Part shown: piece after piece, positions 10,147-22,200 of the stretch
How positions within the stretch are numbered: position 1 is the first letter of the stretch
Layout: every line of letters begins with the position of its first letter
Source of the DNA: Utricularia gibba
Taxonomy: Eukaryota > Streptophyta > Magnoliopsida > Lamiales > Lentibulariaceae
Assembly: GCA_002189035.1 (NCBI GenBank)
Contig: NEEC01000020.1
Location: 1,612,001-1,676,000 of the forward strand
Length of the DNA stretch: 64,000 nucleotides
Reading direction: 5' to 3'
The notes under the pieces: generated by a model
The model's input: the letters and a program-made list of their open reading frames with translations, nothing else
Database searches by the model: none
Told to the model about the DNA's origin: nothing
Position numbers and translations under genes: made by a program

Positions 10147-12646
10147 ATGAGCGAAGACTGGAAAAGAGTCCTCATTCATGCAATCAATGGCGTGAGTGCG
10201 CGGCTTCCTTCCTTCTCGAGAACCTGAAGCAGATCGCGGTGCATTATTCCCCGCTAATCTCTACGTGCGATTTGGAACTGAGGAATCTGCAAAAGGAATT
10301 GGAGGATATGAAATCATTCCTCGAGGACGCAGCGTCTCAGAAAGATACAAGAAAACGCTTCAAAGCATGGGAGAATCACATCTGCGAGGAGGTCTACAAA
10401 ATCACAGACGCTGTCAATGAATTGGATATCCAAGCAGCCATCGACCGTTTGGATCTTGCTGAGAAGGCGAAGAGCATTCCAGAAAAGGAAGGGAAGCCTG
10501 TGTTCGAAAAGGCCATGCTTGAATTCAATGTGCTGCCCATGTCCGATGCCGCCGACGAACAATCCAGGAAAGCGGTAGACCGGATAAGACAGGTAATTTA
10601 TTTGGTGTTCCTTCGGATACTCTTGGGTTCTTACCTAACTTGAATACAGTGCTGATGCATACTTCACTTTGTTAGATTGAACTTCTTCTAGATAAGCAGA
10701 TAGTTGGTTGAAGATGAAATACAAAAACTTAAAAGAATTTTGACAGAAGAGAGCCCAAAAGTTGAGGCTATTAGCATAGTTGGTATGCGTGGGCTTGGGA
10801 AGACGACGGTAGCATCAAAGATTTATCGGTCACTAACCAAGATATGCCAAACCTGTCTGAGATTGATTTGGCTAGAAAAGTGAGAGAAAATCTGGAGAAA
10901 GTGAAGTTTCTGTTGGTGGCTGATGATGTTTAGTCGGATGATGCATGGAAGGACTTAAAAAGTTGCAATTCGGATGCACAAGGGGTCTTGTAAAGTGCTG
11001 ATAACAAGTCGTAACGTCGAGATTTCTCGTAGTGCAAATCCTCGGAGAGATCCTCATCAACTTCGATTTCTTACAGAAAAGAAAACCTGGAAGCTACTTC
11101 AGATAGAAGTTTATGGTGGTGGGAAGAAAATAGTAAAGGATTGTGGAGGATTGCCACTTGCTCTTGTGGTTGTGAGAGGGATCCTGGTGAGCAAGATGTT
11201 GTCCAACCAAATGCAACAAAGAGTGATTGGAATTGGATATCAGAGAGTGTTGGGGAGTACACAATTGCACAAGACAAAAAGGGGAGCATGGAAAAGAGTA
11301 TATCACTAAGTTATGAGAATTTATCAGATTCTTTGAAAAATTGTTTCCTCTATTTTGGTGTGTTTCCTCGAGACTTCGAGATCTCAACTTGGAACTTGAA
11401 ATCTTTATGGATAGAAGAAGGTATAGTGAGAAAAGAGTATGAGAAGTCAATCTTGGAAGAAACTGATGATGAGTATATTGAAGAACTTATACACATAAAT
11501 TTAGTGATGGTTAAAAAAAGAAATTGTAATGGTGAAGTCAAAACTTGTCGTGTGCACAGCATGATTTGTGAGTTTTGTAAGAAAGAAGGTCTGGCATGAA
11601 GATAAGTTTGTAGAAGAGATCAAGATGTTGAGTTGGAATAGAGTCTTTATACCTCCAATAACAGAGATAATTAATATCGTCTAGTATGCATCCATCATTG
11701 GATTCTGGAAATTTTCCTTGAATAACCAAGCAGATATCATACTGGTTCATTTTCATGTTTCCCCAAGGAGGGCATCACGGTGCCATCTGAATGCTTCTCG
11801 GATATTGTGGGAAGTTTTCCATTTCTAAGGATATTTGCGGGAAATTCCTTTAAATTTCCAAAGTTTCCTGAGAAAATAACCAATCCATTCATCTCATGTA
11901 TATTTGTTTGGCTGTTGGAGACAACTTCAAAGTTCTACTAGATGCTATTAAAAAACTCAAGCACTTACAAACTCTTATAATTATGTCTTCTTGTAATTTT
12001 AAAATTCAGGCAGATATTTATTATGTCTCAATTGAAACATTTGAATACAAATGAAGTTATTATTGTAATAAAAAACAGGAAGAGTCTACCCAATAAAAGT
12101 CTCCAAAACTAAGAGTAAGTTATCTACAATCAGTTGCAAAGATGAAGTTATATCCAAAATATGCAACCTTAAGTCACTAGGAAATTATGGAGACTTGGAC
12201 ACTCTTTTTATTAATGTTAATTTACAAGGGTTATCTTGTCTTACAAAGTTGAAATTGGCTGATGATGCTCAAGCTGCAGTACCAGCGCTTCTTCCTGAGC
12301 CGACTTTTTTCCCCAGAACATGCGGATTCTATCTAGAGGTTTTGAAATTACAATTATATGCGTTCAAGGGTGAAAAATGGGATGACAGTGGTGATGGTTT
12401 TCGACGTCTTCGCTACCTGCAAATCGAACGCTCCGATCTAGAAACTTGGACAGTATCCAAATGCTCCTTTCCAGCACTTGGAACTCTAGTATTTAGGAAC
12501 TGTGAGAAACTCCATGCTATTCCAGTTGAACTAGCAAAAAGTCTTCATACTTTGGATAATGAACGTGTGACTACGTCGTTGGTGCAATCTGCTTATGATC
12601 TCAAGATGGAAAAGAAAAAGAATCCAGAAAGGAATTCGATTACATG
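10147..12646 (+). pseudogene. CC-NB-LRR (NLR) disease-resistance gene relic, Rx/R1-like
   Basis: Starts ATG at 10147 (MSEDWKRV), with a frame slip near 10190. An Rx-type coiled-coil region follows (NLQKELEDMKSFLEDAA, WENHICEEVYKITD, about 10200-10595). A GT at about 10592 suggests an intron. The NB-ARC then shows a P-loop GMRGLGKTT (about 10785) but reaches kinase-2 after only some 20-40 residues, so a segment is deleted; kinase-2 reads LLVADDV followed by TAG where tryptophan is usual. GLPLAL (about 11150), the RNBS-D block CFLYFGVFPRDFEI (about 11345) and a degenerate MHD-like VHSMI (about 11550) follow. LRR-type text sits at 12195-12640 (FRRLRYLQI, FPALGTLVFRNCEKL). Intact family members are intracellular immune receptors. 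Several stops and frame changes show this one is dead. Confidence 0.9.
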
Positions 12647-12649
12647 AGG

Positions 12650-12930
12650 CAAGCTTAACCTTATGATCTGACATGTTTTGCGAGTTAAGAACTAAGATGA
12701 AGGTTATATTTTCTGAGTTTTTCTTGATGAGACCTTCCTCTGATTCCCACAGGGCCATGGACAGCTCACAGAGTTGGGCAAATGCTATGAGCACGTTTCA
12801 GATTCACCCCACAATATCACTTGCACGTTGTACGTTCTTCTCTATGCCTCTTCTTGTTGGATGGCATGTTGATTATGTAATAATTTCATGGGCTATGTAA
12901 GTAGTTACCGTAATTTGTCATGATTCTTCA
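12650..12930. other. Spacer between NLR relic and copia LTR
   Basis: No gene recognised. It may include the NLR 3' untranslated region. The left end of the copia LTR could not be fixed because no 3' LTR copy is present to compare. Confidence 0.4.
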
Positions 12931-13436
12931 TCAACATACTTTTTTATCTTGTATGAGATAATTAATGGGTCCCTCCATGCGGACCCCATCAAAATATAAA
13001 AAAAATTAGAAAGCTGGAGGGATTGGCATGCCCACCTTTCATGTGTAGTGTGCGGCTCCCCTCTATAAATAGAGGAGAGCTCTCCCCCACAGAACACACA
13101 TAACACGAGAGATAGGTAATTAATCAAACGTTGTTTTTGAGTGAGTTTGGAAGTAACATAGTTTTCAAGAGTAGAATAGGGAAAAAAATATAGTATTTTT
13201 TTCTATTCATGTTACTCACCTATTAGAGTTTTTGGAAAAAAGGTAGAAGAAGAGGGTAAAACTTAATAGTTTATCATGATAATTATCTTTGTATTCCTTA
13301 TGGTAAATAGTAAATTTTTCTCGAAGTTGGGTGTGTACGTAGCCCTTTTTTTAGGGTGAACTACGTTAAATCTTAGTGTTTATTTTTCTTGATTTTTGTG
13401 ATCAACTTTATTGTCGGTTATCAATTATGCACAACA
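12930..13436 (+). mobile_element. 5' LTR of a truncated copia element (left end approximate)
   Basis: The right end is set by ACAACA at 13436 followed after two bases by the primer site. A TATA box in CTCTATAAATAGAG lies at 13061-13074 within a GC-richer leader. No matching 3' LTR exists in the window, so the left end is an estimate. Confidence 0.7.
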
Positions 13437-13438
13437 AG

Positions 13439-13450
13439 TGGTATCAGAGC
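13439..13450 (+). other. Primer-binding site, initiator tRNA-Met type
   Basis: TGGTATCAGAGC, the standard plant copia site complementary to the 3' end of initiator tRNA-Met, two bases after the LTR end. It primes minus-strand DNA synthesis. Confidence 0.93.
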
Positions 13451-13567
13451 TAGGGTTATCTATGTAATTTATACTTATCATATGCTTTGTGGCCGCCACT
13501 AAGTGAATCTCCTACATTAGAAAATAAGTTAGTATATTGCACATTCTCTTAGTCGGTACCAAGGACC

Positions 13568-15880
13568 ATGGAGATCAAGACCTGCAGCATGATCAAGTTA
13601 AATGGGATAAATTATCTCTTGTGGAAGTGCAAGATGAAAGATTTGCTTTTCGTGACGAAAATGCATCTACTGGTTTTTAGTGAAACGAAACTGGATTCGA
13701 AGACTGATGAAGAATGGGATTTTGAGCATCAGCAATCTTGCAATTTTATCTGACAATTTGTCGAAAAAAATGTGTATTAGCATGTTGCTGAAGAAACATA
13801 TGCAAGGATCTTGTGGTTCAAGTTTGAGAATTTTTATGCTTCCAAGACGGGAGGAAACATATTGTTTTATGTCATAAAGTTGATTATTCTGAAGTATAGA
13901 AAAGGGACTTACATAGTGGACCATTTTAATGAAATTCAAGGGGTCGTGTCACAATTGGCGACAATGGACATCTCATTTGATGATGATCTACTAGCATTAT
14001 TGGTGCTAGCTACTCTACCAGAAAATTGGGAGACTCACCAAACTACATTGAAAGTTCTCCAAATCTCTCACTTGAACAAGTAAAAAGTGCGGTTCTCAAT
14101 GAGGAGATAAGGAGAAAGATGCAAAATGCCTCAACCTCTGGGCTACAAGAAATCATGGTTGTGGAACCTAGGGGGAGAAGCAGGGCTCGTGGGTCTAACT
14201 TACTGAGCCAAAAAAAGGGACAGCAAGAGTAAGGAAAAGAACAAGTATGACAATATTAATCAACAGATGTGATGGATATGTCAAAAGCAAAAAGAAGGGG
14301 CACATTAAGAAGAACTGTTGGAGTTTTTAGAAGCAAAGCAGAAGGGAGAAAAAGATGGAGTTTAGAGATGATGACGACACGAATGTCATCAGGGAGTTCA
14401 ACTTGGCGATTGATGATGAAAATATCAATCAAGAGATGTGCTGGGTGGTTGACAATTGAGCCACTCTTCATATGACATCAAGAAAGGAGTTATTCTCATC
14501 TTATACAGCAGGGATTTTGGCATCATGAAGATGGGAAACAAACAACCATCGAAAGTTGTAGGTAAAGAAGATATTTGCCTACGGATGAGCAAGAGCATGA
14601 AGTTGACCTTGAAAGATATTAAGCATGTGCCAGACATGCGATTGAACCTTATCTTGGTTCACTGTCTCGATTGTGAAGGTTATGCCATGTACTTCAACAA
14701 CTTAATAAGCTGTATGTGACACAAACTAGCATTTGTGTTGATGTTGCTAGTGTTGATGAGAAAGGAGTTCTGATTGATGTGTGGCACAGATGCCTTTGCC
14801 ATATGGAAGAAATAGGCGAGAAAGAAGATGTTGACTGGGCTCCTTGATCAAAATTCAAGGTCATGCATGCAGTGATTGCTTCATCGGGAAGCAAATGTGG
14901 GTGGCATTTAAAGAACCCTAGGTAGAGCCAAAGTGATCTTGGATCTGATTCATTTAGATGTTTGCACTCTGAAGATTATGTCGCTTGGTGGGGCTCATCA
15001 TTTTGTGACCTTCATTGATGATCACTCTCAAAAAACTTGGATCTATCTCATCAAGACGAAAGATCAAGTTTTGGAGAAGTTCAAGCAGTTTGTTGCAATG
15101 GTGGAGCGAGAAATCGGAAAGAAGGTGAAGTGCATTCGCACTAATAATGGGGAAGAGTATCTTGGGCCATTTGATGGCTATTGCAAGGAGCTGGGAATGC
15201 GACACCAATTTACCATGGCAAAAACACCACAGTTGAATGGTTTCGCAGAAAGGATGAAGCAGACTTTGATGGAAAGAGTGAGATATCTTCTTTTACACTC
15301 AAAGTTGCCTCAAATGTTTTGAGGAAAAGCTATTCTAATAGCAGCATACGTTCTGAATCTTTCACCATGCGTACCATTGAGACAAGAAATGCCAAGGAAG
15401 GTTTGATTTGGAAAAGAGGTCACTTATGATCATCTATGGGTGTTCAATTGCAAGGTTTTTTGTTGGATGAACGATTGAAGTTGGATTCCAAGGCACATGA
15501 ATATGTGTTTATTTGTTATGACCAAGATTAGTTTGGTTTCGATTCTATGATTCTATCTCAAAGAAGCTTATTTGAAGAAGGTGAAGTTGATGATCACGTT
15601 TAGGAAGTACCCAATGATCATGAAGAACCAGAGGTTGTTGGTAATGGAGATGTTGTGGTTCAACAACCATGGAGTTCCACTTGAGGTTCTCGTGTGCACA
15701 CAAGATCGGGAAGGACTGTGTGGTACCCTCCTAGATTTTCGTCAGATGAGTTTGTTGTGCCTACTGATGAGGGTGAACCTGAGAGCTTCTAGGAGGCTAT
15801 GTAAAGCCGAGATAAAAGTCTCTGGATGGAAGCGACTAAAGAGGAGATAAGGTTCTTGAATGACAACAAGACATTTCAAC
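13568..15880 (+). pseudogene. Copia gag-pol relic, Tnt1-like order, truncated in reverse transcriptase
   Basis: Gag starts ATG at 13568 (KLNGINYLLWKCKMKD), continues through the capsid region (NILFYVIKLIILKYRKGTY, NWETHQTTLK) and reaches a damaged zinc knuckle near 14265-14320 (GHIKKNC, first half CDGY instead of CxxC). Protease text WVVDN-stop-AT lacks the normal D-S/T-G active site. Integrase (about 14930-15430) has DLIHLDVC and FIDDHSQKTW, but the second catalytic site reads IRTNNGEEY where RSDNGGEF-like is usual; TPQLNGFAER follows. A linker leads to WMEATKEEI at about 15830, the start of reverse transcriptase, and then homology ends. Several stops and frameshifts. The order protease-integrase-RT identifies Ty1/copia. 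Confidence 0.9.
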
Positions 15881-16019
15881 TTTGGATTTTTGGCATTTAC
15901 GTTTTGGCCGTGCATCTTTTCCAGTTTTAAGAAAAAACAACTCTTTGCTTCAACACTTGTACTACGTTTTTGTGTTTCACGAGTTTTAAAAATATTAAAA
16001 TTTATTATAGAAACAACAC

Positions 16020-16335
16020 GCATCAGGGAGATAGCCATGCCTAAAGTTATTACCTTCACCACAAGGATGGGGTGCTGAAGTCAAGGCTAGTGATTGGATT
16101 GAAGTCATAACAAGCAAGTGGTTTAGGAAGATGCCTGGATCATCTCCTTTTCAAGGAGAGCTAATGCATGTTGGTATTTTGGTTTGATACCACTCACACC
16201 CAAAACAAAGAAAAGGGAGCTGTGTTTGAGTTGAATTGGATTAGTTCGAGTTGATAGGATCCCCTGCGTTACTCCCCTATGTTACCTAAGGTAGCTCCTC
16301 ATTTGTTGTTGCCTGATTTCTTGCTCTTTTGAAGA
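16020..16335 (+). pseudogene. rrn16: Plastid 16S rRNA 3' end plus rrn16-trnI spacer (nuclear plastid DNA)
   Basis: From about 16025 the sequence follows the 3' domain of plastid 16S rRNA: GGGCTAGTGACTGG-like text appears as GGCTAGTGATTGG, then GAAGTCATAACAAG (usual GAAGTCGTAACAAG) and the terminal helix. The anti-Shine-Dalgarno region reads GGATCATCTCCTTTTCAAGG (usual GGATCACCTCCTTTC). The plastid spacer follows (GAGAGCTAATGCATGTTGG, TTTTGGTTTGATACC, GTTGATAGGATCCCC). The trnI gene is not seen. Many substitutions show ancient, non-functional plastid DNA in the nucleus. It matches the sense strand and lies next to accD and ndhB relics, which are not its plastid neighbours. Confidence 0.88.
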
Positions 16336-16557
16336 AAACTACTATTGAGATAGTCAGCTTTTTCATTTTTGGGGGGGATAGTATGTGATCCGTAGTTGGG
16401 GGAAAAATAATCCACCTTATTGAATAGGCTATCAATCAATTTTTACCTCTTATTATCATGTGCGTTTGGGGGTGTGGCTATATGCAAGAAGTTTAAACTT
16501 TTTTTTATATTTTCTTCTGACATGATTATCAAACAAATAAAAAATTATTATATCTAA

Positions 16558-16870
16558 CAATCCTTGCATCTCCCACTACGAGTAGGGTAACATCAAGCTT
16601 TAGTATGTTGCGGGAGATATCATTATTGCTAAATCCATTTACTACATTGCATTTGCAGGTAAAAGAGTAATTGAAAAAACATTAAATAAAGCGGTAATTG
16701 AAAGTTTACAAGCATCCAAATATTTATTTCATAAAAACGTATTTGACCTAATCATATCTCATAATCTTTTAAAAAAAGTTTTGGGTGAGTTATTTAAAAT
16801 TCACGGCTTCTTTTCTTTGAATTCCAATTCAATGAAGCAGATCATACTAAGACGGAAAAATAATTTCTAG
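16558..16870 (+). pseudogene. accD: accD C-terminal fragment (plastid acetyl-CoA carboxylase beta subunit), copy 1
   Basis: Reads SPTT then, after a frame slip near 16613, [54 protein letters not shown] and a TAG at 16868-16870. This is the conserved C-terminal region of the plastid carboxyltransferase beta subunit, which transfers carboxyl groups to acetyl-CoA in fatty-acid synthesis. Only about 100 of some 490 residues are present and the zinc finger and active region are missing. The last 85 codons (16613-16867) are open without stops, unlike the neighbouring plastid relics. An inverted, more decayed copy lies at 38565-38835. Confidence 0.9.
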
Positions 16871-18051
16871 CAAATAAAGTAGTAGTTAGCTTATCATAAA
16901 CTTAAGAATAAAATTAATGAAAATTTTTTGTGTCACCTAAGGTTGAATTGTAGAATGAATAAAAAATTGAAGATTTTATACCAGATTAGTAGAGTCCAGT
17001 TGAAGTTGTAAAGTCATTCAGAACCGTTTAATTAAAACAATAATTCATTTTGACCAAATCATTTAGTTTACTTTAATGATTATTGCCTGAGATATGTGAT
17101 TTCAAGCTTTATCCACTGGATTGGCTGAGATGTTCATTCAAGTCTACTAGTCTCCTTAATTCTATTTCATTTCCTTAGTTGGAAATAATAAAGAAAAAAA
17201 GGAAAGTATTCAATTGAAGCCAGAAAACGTGGCTTAATTTGTCCTAGTGCATCATGGGATAGAGTCGAAGAAGGGAGGGTATTCTTGAGCACAGAAAAGG
17301 ATCCGATAAATTCGAAAGACTTGAACGAAAAGCCATAGGAGTTCAAAATTTCATGTACCGTTCTGCAGCGTGGCACTAAGGGTAACTTATTTGTCAACTT
17401 TCAAATCACGACCAACAAAACAAACATGAGTTTATTAGTCAAATAACATTTTACGAAAAAATTAATTTGTTGAACAGCACATGTTTTAAAAGTATTTTTC
17501 AAATAGTATATTTATGGATTATATGTAATGTAAATAAAGTAGTAGTTAGCTTATCATAATCGATTATTTAACATGCTGTTAACCGTATTATGAAACATGG
17601 AAAAAAATTCAACAAAAGACAGAAAACAAATTCATTATCTAGACGTGTAGGTGGATAGACTCATCAAGTCTCCATTGAAATAGGATCCACAGAAGGGAAA
17701 ACACTTGCCGTTTTCTGATTATCAGTGGGATTCCAAAATGTCGGGCTCGAAGTAGGTTTTTGAAATTCATTTCTGAATAAGTGGATGCTGCCAAGGGAGT
17801 GGCGATGCCATATGCAAAAAGGAAGAGACTCATGAAATGGCAGAGGGAAATAGAACTTTTGCACATTTTCATTAATCCATGAACATGATCTCTACATCTT
17901 GATCATAAAAGAATCAAGACAAAAGGAAAAGATCGATAGATGAAATACAAACCATGGAATAAGGTTTAATCTTGATCTTATTTGATTCCAAAAATGAAAA
18001 GTTCGACACAATTGGGATTCTTTTTTGAAAGTTGGATGCACTCACTATTTC
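16871..18051 (+). other. Spacer between accD and ndhB relics, with a 28-bp direct repeat
   Basis: A 28-bp stretch starting AAATAAAGTAGTAGTTAGC occurs near 16874 and again near 17530. The last 150 bp before ndhB (CTTATTTGATTCCAAAAATG, GTTGGATGCACTCAC) is shared with the inverted copy near 37620-37770 and is probably plastid ndhB upstream sequence. Minus-strand ORFs at 17167-17397 and 17639-17872 have no family I can name; the latter may be plastid intergenic text. Confidence 0.6.
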
Positions 18052-19291
18052 ATGAGCTGGCCTGTACAGAATAAAAACTTCATTCTAGATTCTATGTAAT
18101 TTTTATGAAAGACTTTCATTTGCTTCTCTTCAATGGAAGTTGATTTTTCCAGAACCTAGCATAAATTTTGGACTTCTGATGATCAATTGAACCTCTGGTA
18201 AAAAAGTTATGGGCATAACGGCCGTATTGCAATCGAGAGAGACCCATGATTAGTTTTTCAAAAAATTTCCAATCAGACAATTTCAGCAAAACCTTTTAAT
18301 TTCTTATTTTACAATGTTCAACTCTATGTATTCCTCTATCCATAGAGTACATTGAATGACTTTATGAAGTGCTGATGATTTAATAACTATCTTTGTAACT
18401 CATGAATGTTTTAGTAGTTTATACGCCTACCTATTCTTTGGATACACCAATATAGATGTACGACCTAATAAGGCTACTATGAAATATTTATTCATGGATG
18501 GGATAACCTCTTTTATTTTGGTTCATAGTTTATCATAGCTATATTGTTATAAAGTTTTGTAATATTATTTTATGTTTTTTTTTTTACATTTAATTGTAAT
18601 TTTATAGGTTTTTCTTATATTAGTATAAATATATTTATTATTGTATTTTAATTCTTTTATTAAGTTTAATTGAATTTAATTGCGTGGCTGAACAAATACA
18701 CAATGTAGATGGCTAAAGAACATGACAACACTACCTGACAACAATATCTGATTGTTCCATTATTGCGGCAGAAAAACTGGAGCCTTGAATGCTTAATGCT
18801 GATAAAAGGAATAATGATTATGTTGTAGTATCAAAACAGAATATAGAGCTTCCTACAAGTCACCGAAGATCAGTTGTAAAATTTAAGGTTGAAAGAAATG
18901 TTAATAACTTTCTTTTAATAAGAGAACATAGATAATTATTTATTCAAATAATTGAGTACTTGAAAAAATTAGAGACAGAAAGTACAAAAAACATGATTGA
19001 AAAGAATTGCAATCTCAAGAATAATGCTTTTACTTAAGGTTCATTGTTTAATTTTATTTTCATTGTTTACTTTTACTACTTCATTTACAAAATTGTGACA
19101 ATTTGTGTTTGCTTTCAAATTGCACTTTTATCTTAAAATTCAACTTTATATGCTGGATAACATATTATGCTCTTAATGTATTTTATATTTTAATTTCTTT
19201 TAAATTTTCTTATGAAAACTACATTCAACTTTCCGAGGGAAAGATTGAGCTTCAAGAAATGGTGAATGGCCTTATCAATATACAAACTTGA
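18052..19291 (+). pseudogene. ndhB: ndhB exon 1 relic (plastid NDH complex subunit), copy 1, split by an insertion
   Basis: Starts ATG at 18052: VQNKNFILDSM, then in shifting frames [54 protein letters not shown] and ILVHSL to about 18550. After an insertion of some 670 bp it resumes at about 19224 with EGKIELQEMVNGLINIQT and a TGA. These follow the plastid NdhB order (MIWHVQNENF..., ...GGEIELQEIVNGLINTQ). NdhB is a membrane subunit of the thylakoid NAD(P)H dehydrogenase-like complex. Stops and frameshifts make it a pseudogene. Exon 2 is absent. A second copy lies inverted at 37284-37615. Confidence 0.92.
18552..19223 (+). mobile_element. LTR-like insertion inside ndhB (family C)
   Basis: Interrupts ndhB between the ILVHSL and EGKIELQ segments. 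It contains TATATTAGTATAAATATATT, GGAATAATGATTATGTTG and a primer-site-like GTAGTATCAAAACAG. The same text occurs near 26560-26830 and, inverted, near 29930-30055 (TAGTATCAGAGC). Matching target duplications could not be identified. Most likely a short copia-type LTR or a TRIM-like element. Confidence 0.6.
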
Positions 19292-19299
19292 ATGAAAAA

Positions 19300-22200
19300 A
19301 ATAACTGGCTCAACTCGAATTAGTCCCATACAAGTCAACCCGCGAGTTAATTGCATCAACTTGTACTAATGCCCATGGAGACTGATAGTGTTTTTTCAAT
19401 GTAGATAACATTATTTATGTTTTATTATATTGTTTTTTGTCCTAAATCTCACATATTGATAGTGTTTTTTCTTTCTTTCTTTCTCTCCTTTTTCCAGTTA
19501 TCCACACCTTACTTCTTTATTTTTCTTTCAATTTCATCTTAGAATTATTTTTCAATTGCTTCAAACATATAACTGATTTATCATATATTGACTGATTCTT
19601 TATATTGAGATAATACCAAATAATGGATAGGTTTTTATACTGTTGGATTGGCCTTTTAAATCACTGATCTTAAAAAAATCAACACACACAAAGCATAGCA
19701 ACTATATTAAAAGAAGTGAATAAAATTTTTATTCAAACCTATAGAATTAGCTAGAAAAAGCAAGAGAACGATTTTTCCTTTTTTTTGCTAAATCAATCCA
19801 TAAAAAGAAAAAGTAATTAAAGTTTTCTTATTGCTGAAAAAAAATCCAAATTTTATGCCATAGATCGTTCGAACTGTATGAAAACAATACTCAATTACCT
19901 CTCTGGTCCATTCGTGCAACTTCTTTGACATCGGTCTGCTATTTGAATTCATTTTTGAGGCAAAACCCTACTCTTTAATTGTCCAGCAACTGCAAGCCTT
20001 AGTCGGGTTTCCGTAAAGTTTTGGTATTTTTGTAAGAGCAATTTCAAGTTTTCGGTTCACATAATAAAATTCCTTTTGCAGATTTATAAGTAATCATAGA
20101 TTCCTCAGGCAAGACACTTTTGATTAAAAACTTTGGAAATCATCCGGATTAAATTGATTCTTTTTTGAATTGGTATATATCATCTTTTGTGTATGATTCT
20201 TGATGAAACCTCTTTTTTTTTTTTTGATCTTATTATATTCTGTGGAAATATTTTTTGGTTGTCCAAACTCCAAACCAAAGGGAATGATGACTATGACTTT
20301 ACCAAAGTCGGAAATCACGTGTATTCTTCAGAGCATTGGCGGGAATAGTTTTCGGATTTTGATTTAATTACAAAAAGTCCTCACAATTACATTATTTATT
20401 CTGAATATTTAAAACCCACGTGCAATTGGTCCCCAGTGTTTGAAATTCATGCAAAATAAGTCCTCAATATTTGCAAACGTAGAATTTTCAACGTCCAAAA
20501 AAACAGTCTCTATAGGAGGTAAGTAAGCCCATAATGAGAGTGCATTAATTTTGAGCAGATATGGTACAACAGAATAAATTCCTGATGTAAAAGGTGAAGA
20601 CAGGTGATAACATAGCAGATATGTTAAAAAAGTGTTAGCCTCCTCACAGCATATGGTACTGCTAAAGGAGGCTGATCTAATGTTCAGTTGCTGAATCTGA
20701 TCCCCTCTTCCTGCGTGAGGGGGTGATTGTAGGAGGTAAGAGAGGCGTGAGATGCGCCTGACAGTCAACTCCCAATACATCCACAATTCTTGGAAGTGGA
20801 GTATATGGAGTAGGGGCTGGAGCCTGATCCATGATGAAGAGTTCTATCTGAACGTGGGGCACGGTGGATGATCACAGCAGCTACTGGAGGAGTGATCACA
20901 AGAAGTGTGTGTTTCCTACGCTGTTGTACGTTGTAGTTGCTTTGTGTGATGATCAAGTGTGCTTCCTCTTGTTTATAGTGAACTCTGAAATCTGGTGATT
21001 AACTACAGGAGGTTTTACCAGCCAAGGAGCTGGGTTTTTACCTAAAACATTTCATGTCCTCACACATTTTCAGCTGAGTTTACAGGGTTAAAAAATTGAT
21101 TAACATCAAGGCTTGGCGTGCGGTCTCCACTGTTAATTCAATCAGTATTGCATAATGATCCCCATTCTTTGACCAATTCGATGCAGGAAATACCCGATTG
21201 TTTATTATTTTGGTAAAACCAATCCCCAATGAATTTTATACATATGGGATTCGTTTCACATGTTCACCATTTTATGCATAACATTGCATTCTAAACTAAA
21301 CAATCAGATATACTCCAAAAAAAAAACACTTGTTCACACTCAGAAGCAACACTCTGTTCATTGTCTTTCAGAGACACTCGGAAACACATTCGATTGTAAT
21401 GCCACTCGAGAAATACGCACCCTCACAGTTAGGAAGCCGATGGTCTCATACTCGGAATCCTCTACACAAGACATACTCTTGGTCATGTTACACTGCGCAG
21501 TGCACATATGTGTCACTTTTAACACTTGTCACACTCATCCAAAATGAATGACAATAGAAATGTCAGTTGTGAATGTGAAATTACATAAACATGATTCATA
21601 TTTGATGTACTAGACAAAAATTGATTTCCTAAAGTATTGTAATGACATTTGCCATTGCAAGATAAAGAATGCTTAAGTGGCGATGAAGAATGTAATACTA
21701 TTGTATGAAGTATTGGAACAGGACATGGATCAACTAAAAAAAGTACTATTGTTTGTTCTAAGGGTTCACAGAATCTAGTTAACTTTTACTATGAGGCGAT
21801 ACAATTTACAACATATAGTCTAGTGTAAAGTTATATTTTAAAAAACCTGTTATACACGTTTTCTATTACTAATATACACTATTTCAGGAAATGCCTTCAA
21901 TTTATAAATAAGGTATAAATGAAAAAGGCAATTATGAAGTATACAATAACTAGCGGATTTTGTTTTAAAATCATAAAAAATAATAGTTATCACCTTTAGA
22001 TAAGATGCATGGGTAGCGACGTGTAATGTGATTGATATATCAATGTTTCCAAGAAAAGATATGATGATGCTTGAACCATCAAGGACATTGTACCACATTC
22101 ACCGAAATGTCTTTGAAACTCAAAAAATATACTTGTGAAAGCTCTATATCTAATAGGGAATAGCTAAATATGAGGGTAAACTGACAAGTTCACTTAATAA

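Noticed and set aside
16020-16335. Functional rRNA gene
   Set aside because: Only the 3' end is present, with many changes including the anti-Shine-Dalgarno region; it is nuclear plastid DNA.
20409-20862. Minus ORFs of 125 and 61 codons with proline-rich text
   Set aside because: No family, overlapping frames, no supporting splice or context signals.
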